This document shows positions 58,115 through 64,000 of a stretch of 64,000 nucleotides of DNA, in pieces. A program made the position numbers and the translations under genes. The DNA comes from Enoplolaimus lenunculus (lineage: Eukaryota; Nematoda; Enoplea; Enoplida; Thoracostomopsidae). Under the pieces are notes generated by a model. The model did no database searches, was not told where the DNA came from, and saw only the letters and a list, made by a program, of their open reading frames with translations. The stretch is taken from assembly GCA_030248215.1 (NCBI GenBank), contig JASANG010000228.1:1-64000 (forward strand), written 5' to 3'. Every line of letters starts with the position of its first letter. Position 1 is the stretch's first letter.

Positions 58115-58672
58115 ATGCTAGAAACACTTAGGTACTGTATTCCGGCTACGTCATACAGTCAGTTGTTAAAATGCAAGTGCGCAGCAGCGGTACAGCTAAG
58201 TCAACGTCATTGCGCAATCCCACCGGGTAAAGTTCGACGCAAAGAACCGAAACGTAATTTTGTTCCACGCGATTATACAATGCCAGGCAAGTACAAAGAA
58301 CAGTACAGCAGTTTTGAAACGTACGTTGAGCGTGAATGGTGGCGACATTCTGATCGCGTATGCTATTGGTCGACATGGTTCATGTATCGTGATGCACATC
58401 GCCGAAATTTAGTCCGCGAGGCAGCGCCCACGCGATTACGGTACAAAGTGATGTGGAAAAATGGAATTTTGCCTCAAGCGATTAAAGACGAATTCCGCGA
58501 GAAGATCGCCGCGATGCCTAAGAATACATCGTTCGCAATGCTTCAAAATCCGTGTCAGTTTACTGGGCGCCGCATAGGGAACGTAATTACGCATCGAATG
58601 TCGCGGTTGAAATTTCGAGATTTAGCCGATCATGGAAAGTTGTCGGGGGTGTTGCGTGCGATTTGGACGTAA
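58115..58672 (+). CDS. MRPS14: Mitochondrial small-subunit ribosomal protein S14 (uS14m)
   Basis: One exon encodes 185 residues from ATG 58115, which follows a tatttag|GC acceptor, so a 5' non-coding exon or spliced leader is likely. The C-terminal 100 residues match human MRPS14: WSTWFMYRDAHRRNLVREAA (human VDWRMWRDVKRRKMAYEYA), LRYKVMWKNGILPQAIKDE, IAAMPKNTS, then MSRLKFRDLADHGKLSG (human LSRIVFRHLADHGQLSG) and a final RAIWT (human RATW). It would bind 12S rRNA in the head of the mitochondrial small subunit. The zinc-binding cysteines of some bacterial S14 proteins are absent. The N-terminal 85 residues are longer than in human (128 total) and should contain the targeting sequence. Confidence 0.94.
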   Translation: MLETLRYCIPATSYSQLLKCKCAAAVQLSQRHCAIPPGKVRRKEPKRNFVPRDYTMPGKYKEQYSSFETYVEREWWRHSDRVCYWSTWFMYRDAHRRNLVREAAPTRLRYKVMWKNGILPQAIKDEFREKIAAMPKNTSFAMLQNPCQFTGRRIGNVITHRMSRLKFRDLADHGKLSGVLRAIWT

Positions 58673-58732
58673 ATTTTTGAGAGGACAATGGTGCTTTTAG
58701 GTTTGTAACGGTGCAGCCTAAAAGTGGCGCTA

Positions 58733-58892
58733 CACTGCAAAAAATGATGAGTCAAATTGATTCTCTCCGAAATAGGTTTTCCGGACTACACAAACTGAGT
58801 CAAAATTCGACTCCGCCGGAGTCAAATTTGACTCAATGAGTCTGGAAAAGCCTATTTCGGAGAGAGTCAATTTGAATCACCATGTTTTGTAG
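58733..58892. mobile_element. GAGTCAA-family palindromic MITE, copy 4
   Basis: CACTGCAAAAAATGATGAG to CACCATGTTTTGTAGTG with TA on each side. The centre is shorter than in the other copies. Its right half is the seed of the tandem array that follows. Confidence 0.75.
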
Positions 58893-59588
58893 TGTATACT
58901 CGCTACGCGGCGTTGTGCATCATGTTAAACGATAATTTTTAAAACTCGTTGCGCCACAGAACGGCACATTTAAAACTTACTTTAATTTGTGACGCGCGGC
59001 AAAATTCGACTCCGCCGGAGTCAAATTTGACTCAATGAGTCTGGAAAAGCCTATTTCGGAGAGAGTCAATTTGAATCACCATGTTTTGTAGTGTATACTC
59101 GCTACGCGGCTGTCATCATTAAACAAATTTAAAATCTCGTTGCGCAACAGAACGGCACATTTAAAACTTACTTTAATTTGTGACGCGCGGCAAAATTCGA
59201 CTCCGCCGGAGTCAAATTTGACTCAATGAGTCTGGAAAAGCCTATTTCGGAGAGAGTCAATTTGAATCACCATGTTTTGTAGTGTATACTCGCTGCGCGG
59301 CGTTGTGCATCATGTTAAACGATAATTTTTAAAACTCGTTGCGCCACAGAACGGCACATTTAAAACTTACTTTAATTTGTGACGCGCGGCAAAATTCGAC
59401 TCCGCCGGAGTCAAATTTGACTCAATGAGTCTGGAAAAGCCTATTTCGGAGAGAGTCAATTTGAATCACCATGTTTTGTAGTGTATACTCGCTGCGCGGC
59501 GTTGTGCATCATGTTAAACGATAATTTTTAAAACTCGTTGCGCCACAGAACGGCACATTTAAAACTTACTTTAATTTGTGACGCGCGG
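58801..59588 (+). repeat. Four-unit tandem array (199-bp unit) of MITE end plus flank
   Basis: Units start at 58801, 59000, 59191 and 59390 (lengths 199, 191, 199, 199). Each has the right half of the MITE (CAAAATTCGACTCCGCCGG onward) and about 110 bp of flank ending acgcgcgg. Unit 2 carries small deletions; units 1, 3 and 4 are nearly identical, so amplification is recent. Confidence 0.93.
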
Positions 59589-59599
59589 CGCCGTGCGGC

Positions 59600-60328
59600 A
59601 CAAACGCCAACCTAAGCGTACTCTTTAGCCTAAACCTATAAGTTAAAGCAAATAGTTAGTCTACAGCATTTAGCCTGTATAACAGTTCAGTTGGAAACCG
59701 GAACGCTCCAATATAGCGAATTTAAGGTTTTCTCGTTAGTCTCAAGTTTGGGTAAAGAGTGAAAAACACTGCTTTTTACACGTCGAAATGCTAGATATTT
59801 TGCAGCGTCTGCAATTCCAGGCAAATCCAGAGTGGACGCATGGAATGAAAATGCACGTCAACAGTGTTAATCTTACATTCATAAATACATATTTTTGCCC
59901 AACTCAATTAATATATACTTCCAACAGTGTACAAATTTATATCCTATATCCGTGTTAACATCCGGTTCCGGTGCAAAATTCACTATCCGGCTCCGGTTCC
60001 TGTATTTGATAAGATTAATATCTGGTCGATCCCTGGTATAAGACGCTGTGGTAATAGAGATGGTAAACAAATAAATGTTAGCGAGCATTTAAGGACATAC
60101 CGAAATGTTCGTCCAAAGTGTGTGCAGTTTTAATAAGTATTGGAATGAGCTCAGTATTTTTTGCAAGAATATTTATGCTTATAAATAGTGATTTTACTTT
60201 AATGCAATTTGTTTGCACCGGAAACCTGGTTTTGAAATTTAAGGATCTTGTAATTGCGGTATGATTTTAATGTACTTATGTAAACGAGTTTCTCAGTTTA
60301 TATTTCTAAGAGAGTATATAAATATTAT
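59600..60328. other. Intergenic, repeat debris
   Basis: Loose CCTAAGC/AGCCTAAAC words at 59600-59665 and ccggttccgg hAT-like debris at 59950-60030. No gene seen. Confidence 0.4.
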
Positions 60329-60477
60329 GGCCAATGTTACTTTAAGGGCGTAACAGTAAATTATGCGTGTTCCCAAGCCTAAGCCTAAGCCTAAGCGAAA
60401 AAATGTAATCTAGAATCTAAACCTACTCTTTTATAGACCCATCAGAAACCTGGACGCCCCTTAAAGTAACGTGGGCC
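60329..60477. mobile_element. TTAGGC MITE (subfamily B), well preserved
   Basis: GGCCAATGTTACTTTAAGG to CCTTAAAGTAACGTGGGCC with three tandem cctaag units. Flanks aatattat and aaaattat match at 7 of 8. Confidence 0.9.
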
Positions 60478-61837
60478 AAAATTATTCATTTTATGGCTTA
60501 TTCAAGTTGAGCTGCGGCTATGCCATTCTATTATTAAGTTCACCTCTTGTACGTATCTTTTACTTTCTAAAGTTATTGTTTTGTTTGAACTTCAGCTTTC
60601 TATTTTGGAGCCAATGTCCCGGCCGAATCATTGTATCTAAAACTTATGTTTATGGAAATTCAACAAATCAGACATGTGTCTTAAACATTTATCAAGTAGT
60701 CAGATTTCAAAGTTTTAGGTTTGAAAATTTTAAGAACCATATTTGTGACAAAGTTCAGAATATAAAGTTTGATATTCAAGACATATTTAAGAAGTCTAAG
60801 ACTTTCTGAAAGTCGGAAAACGTTTCTTAAACGTAAGACGATTTGTTTTATGTATGTGTTTTTACGCTGTTTTCCACGAATGGACATGGAAATCGAACTA
60901 TATTATTTTAAATAGTTTGTATCTTAGTTTGCAGCTATATTTGTTTAATACATGCTTAAGTAGTAAAGTTTTGACTTTGTAGTCACTTTGATGAATGAGT
61001 TGATTTTCAAGCCTATGTTTACAGATAACTTTTTACAGGAATCTAAGGCTAGACGTATACATCCGGCTCGGGTAGAAAGCTGACGTTCGTCTCTGATAGG
61101 ATTTTGGTTGGAGGTTCCGGTGATTACGATTGTGCATTTTTTGTATTTGTACAAAAGTGACACCCTCACGGTTGCGCACCTGTCATAAGCACTAAACAGT
61201 CATTACAACTGTACTTAGCCAGGATGTAACCGGACTTTTGCCTCCGGCTCCGGTAGAATTTTCGCCGAACGTTCTGGGAACTTCTGTACCATATGAAATT
61301 TATTATTATAAAAGTTTTGTCTTTTTTTGTAACTTCGTAAGTTTTGGACAATTTTCGAAATATATTAAAACATTCAATTTAAATATTTTTTCACAACTAT
61401 ACTGTATTGACCAGAATAAGAAGGGGTCCCCATTTTGAGTCCCAAATAGGAGTGTATATTTCCCTCGCTATATAGATTCTGTTAGTGCATAGAGTCCGTA
61501 TCCGTAAATGAAGCCAAATTAGAAGAATGGCCTAGAGTGTTCAAATAGTAACAGATGCTCGGACAACCCGCATAAACTATTAAGTCTGAAAAAATTAACG
61601 GACATGGTAATCAACAAAAATGCTTCGGAGTAAAGTCAGTTCTGCCAAAAAGAAAGTGTATAAAATGGACTGTTTTTTTAATCCAACTAACATGAGGGGG
61701 AATTAAAAATAAATGTCATTGGGAATAACATGGGTATCCTCTGATGGAACAAAATACATAAGCTTCCTTCTTATTCGGATCACTACACTACAGTATATAG
61801 GTTTATTGTTAGTATTTCGAAAATTTGTTTCGATTTT
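60478..61837. other. Intergenic, no gene seen
   Basis: Short ccggctcgg/ccggctccgg fragments at 61060-61110 and 61220-61260 are hAT-like debris. The open frames present lack motifs. Confidence 0.4.
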
Positions 61838-61987
61838 TAAGTCTAAACCTAAACCTAGAATGAGCTTAAACCTAAGCTTTGTCGGGCCTAAAAGCTAAAG
61901 CTTAAGCAAACAAAGTTATAGTCTAAAGGTTAAGCTTACTCTTTTGCAGTCCCGCGGAAAAACCGTTCCGCCCCTGGTCTTACATGG
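61838..61987. mobile_element. TTAGGC MITE (A), left end lost
   Basis: It contains taaacctaaacctag, cagtcccgcggaaaa and ccgcccctggtcttacatggg. It lies 40 bp beyond the stop of the channel gene. Confidence 0.6.
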
Positions 61988-62028
61988 GCCCACACAGGTG
62001 TGTAACCTGATTTAAATTTCGGTCTTAT

Positions 62029-63648
62029 TTACGATGCGTTGAAGTGCATGCTGTCCTTTATCACATGATGGTAAATAATTTCGAGCATACAAATGATCAC
62101 AGACGTTGCGGCCCCGGATCCAAGGACTGCGTAAGCATCTTGAACTTGATTCAGTGTTAACGCAAGTGGAGTATATTGTGAGTTCGGAGCCGACGTTGTT
62201 TTGGTCTGATCCGGAAAAGAATTTGATGTGCTACAACCGGGTGAGTCTGGTTTACGCGCTGTAGAAGTGAGCAGAAGCTGTGTTTTCGTAGAATGCTCGT
62301 TGTTCGACGATTGCAGTCGTACTTGCGTTTTTCGTGATCGTAACAGTCGTTTGCGTTTATGCTCAGCGGCCAGTTTGCGAACAATATTGCTGTAAACGCT
62401 CGAGATTGCACCGGTTGAAAATGCTGAATTTATGCTGTTGCGAACACAAATTGGAAGCGTTTCCCGGTTGTAGAAGTAGACTTGATTTGACGGAGGAGCA
62501 ATATTTTGGACTATGGTCAGTTGTGGGAAACGGTTTTGGATAAATTGATATTTTGACGCGTAGTCAGTACCGATTAAGCACCGGCTGTTGTTTAACGCGT
62601 GTAGGAGCCGGTACATTTCAGTTTGGGACGCGACTCGCAAAGGTGGGTTTGTGACTGCAGCTTGTCTGAGGGTTTCGCCGACTCGAGTTCGAGTAACATC
62701 GGTTTGGAACGGGATTAAGTCGCGGAAGTCGTCCGGTGCGTACACGATGAGTTGACACTGTTTCTCGCTGAGGATCGCTGCTAGTTCAGTTGCGTTTTTG
62801 AACGGAACTATAACTCGTGATGTAGGCTGATAGAGAGCAATGGCTAGAAAGTTAGGGTATAAGCTGAGTAGAAGCATTAGGGTGACTCCTCGTGACAGCT
62901 CGATCCATCTTCGACAATTTGACTGGTTGATTGCGGTAAGAATGGCAGTTAAGTCGCGAAAATAAGTTTGGTTGGTGGTGGAAAAGTCGGTTGGAAAGGC
63001 ACCTGTTGAACTTTGTCCTCGACTGAATTTAGAGATGTGGTCGTTGCTAGTAGTCGAAGATTGTTGTTGATTAGTTAAAGTTCTACGGTGTGATTTTGAT
63101 TGGTCCCAACCGAAGCGAGTCGATTGAACCAATCGTTGAGGAGCAATTTCAAACGCAAAGCAGGTTAGCGAAATGACAAGAAGTGTTAGCCAGATTCGCC
63201 AGTTGTAAATTGAAAACATCATAAATTGGTCAGTGATCGCTTCGTGGGAAGCGTTGATGATTAATATAGGACCACTGTTTGATATTGGCATTGTCATACC
63301 GAAATTTAAAGACTGATTTGCATAGGTGGGGTCATTTTGAGCACGCGTTGTACCCTGTATATCTGCGTCACCGGATAGCAACATTTGAAGCGCTTCTGAG
63401 CTATTGGACGCTGCTTTCCAAACTAAACGAGCGTGTGGAGCGGTTCGCTTTAGTATCGTTTTCAAGAGACGTATGTCTAAACCAGGGTCAGGGCATTGTG
63501 TCCACGGACGGGCGAAACACGGATTTACGTACGGTGGCGATATTTCGGATACGATTCGAATGGTCGGGGGTGCTTCGTGCATCATTAAATATGAGTAACA
63601 GGTTCGGTTTATCATTGTATTTATATATGCATTTGTAGTATTATCGAC
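62029..63648 (-). CDS. Ionotropic-receptor-like channel (divergent iGluR family)
   Basis: An open frame of 539 codons runs from a tatttcag|GTCGAT acceptor at 63649 to TAA at 62029. It holds a ligand-binding lobe (TIRIVSEISPPYV, then LDIRLLKTIL and GDADIQGT), M1 (IWLTLLVISLTCFAFEIAP near 63150-63220), a pore/M3 region (GVTLMLLLSLYPNFLAIAL near 62820-62900), a second lobe (IVPFKNATELAAIL to IVQNIAPPSNQVYF) and M4 (VLGSGAATSVIICMLEIIYHH near 62060-62120). SLYPNFLA replaces the usual SYTANLAAFL gate of iGluRs. No amino-terminal domain is seen, as in ionotropic receptors and short nematode relatives; the family gates cation flow in sensory cells. The frame continues to 63900, but that part overlaps ccgg repeat sequence. 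The 5' exon is probably upstream, or translation starts at ATG 63615. Confidence 0.8.
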   Translation of the reverse strand, partial: VDNTTNAYINTMINRTCYSYLMMHEAPPTIRIVSEISPPYVNPCFARPWTQCPDPGLDIRLLKTILKRTAPHARLVWKAASNSSEALQMLLSGDADIQGTTRAQNDPTYANQSLNFGMTMPISNSGPILIINASHEAITDQFMMFSIYNWRIWLTLLVISLTCFAFEIAPQRLVQSTRFGWDQSKSHRRTLTNQQQSSTTSNDHISKFSRGQSSTGAFPTDFSTTNQTYFRDLTAILTAINQSNCRRWIELSRGVTLMLLLSLYPNFLAIALYQPTSRVIVPFKNATELAAILSEKQCQLIVYAPDDFRDLIPFQTDVTRTRVGETLRQAAVTNPPLRVASQTEMYRLLHALNNSRCLIGTDYASKYQFIQNRFPQLTIVQNIAPPSNQVYFYNRETLPICVRNSINSAFSTGAISSVYSNIVRKLAAEHKRKRLLRSRKTQVRLQSSNNEHSTKTQLLLTSTARKPDSPGCSTSNSFPDQTKTTSAPNSQYTPLALTLNQVQDAYAVLGSGAATSVIICMLEIIYHHVIKDSMHFNAS

Positions 63649-64000
63649 CTGAAATACTGTATGGAAATTTTTAACCTGCCGAGATTTATGGTTGGAGATT
63701 TGATTGGTTTTAAGTATAAGTAGTAGTGTTTGTTCATTGAGCCGAATCTTCATTGTAGAAGGTACGGGATAAAAACGTCTCAAATAACAGCGGGACCCAG
63801 TGCCACCGTTCAAATCAACAGAGGAGTCTAAAACGGAAATGCCGGAAGTCAACAAAATTGGCCGGAGCTGAAACCGGAACCGGTCGTGAAATAAAATCAA
63901 ACAGTAAACTTTATGTTAAATTTGCTAATATTAGGTTAACAATGCCAGGTGAGTGTTTGGTACAAAAACTGGTTTAGGCTTTATCTGTGAGAATTCTCGG
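63649..64000. other. Upstream region of the channel gene with ccgg repeat
   Basis: gccggaagtc and gaaaccggaaccggtcgtg at 63840-63890 belong to the hAT-like ccgg repeats. No signal-peptide exon was found. Confidence 0.4.

Noticed and set aside
63649-63900. N-terminal 84 codons of the channel's open frame
   Set aside because: This part overlaps ccgg-rich repeat sequence and is separated from the conserved frame by a good acceptor (tatttcag|GTCGAT).

Overview
The window looks like nuclear DNA of a protostome animal, most likely a nematode. It is AT-rich and its genes are split by GT-AG introns. It carries metazoan genes: a hemopexin matrix metalloproteinase, a CDK4/6-type kinase, an SGSM3-type RabGAP, two mitochondrial ribosomal proteins, the exosome subunit RRP41 and a divergent ionotropic-receptor-like channel. 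It is also full of TTAGGC-type hexamers, the canonical nematode telomere unit. I cannot name the species.

Layout. 1-1740: tRNA-like fragments and transposon relics. 1913-3390 (+): mitochondrial ribosomal protein L50. 3.4-12 kb: gene-poor and repeat-rich. 12033-24018 (+): a nine-exon secreted, furin-activatable matrix metalloproteinase whose introns hold MITEs, a 19-bp satellite and tRNA-derived SINEs. 26397-27587 (-): RRP41/EXOSC4 in two exons. 30543-40050 (-): eight exons of a CDK4/6 kinase (first coding exon not found). 43406-45949 (+): an SGSM3-like TBC/SH3/RUN protein in one uninterrupted ORF. 49659-57796 (+): a six-exon, 527-residue Arg/Ser-rich protein I do not recognise, with an antisense LINE in intron 2. 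58115-58672 (+): mitochondrial ribosomal protein S14. 62029-63648 (-): an ionotropic-receptor-like channel.

Exon models were built from splice signals, frame continuity and alignment from memory to human relatives. The spliced lengths of MMP (1632 nt), L50 (723 nt), RRP41 (744 nt) and the RS protein (1584 nt) are all divisible by three, with matching phases at each junction. No operon-like logic links the genes; they are housekeeping and signalling genes scattered in repeats.

The most striking non-genic content is a large population of short non-autonomous DNA transposons. One family, with about 20 recognisable copies, has GGCCCATGT-type ends, makes 8-bp target duplications (three pairs are perfect) and carries an internal block of TTAGGC-like telomeric repeats. 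Other families include several hAT-like types (CAGGG/TAGGG/CAGTGGCGG ends), TA-flanked palindromes, a TTA-flanked Harbinger-like element and stacked nested insertions for which an empty site survives elsewhere in the window. No retrovirus-like or other virus-derived element was recognised.
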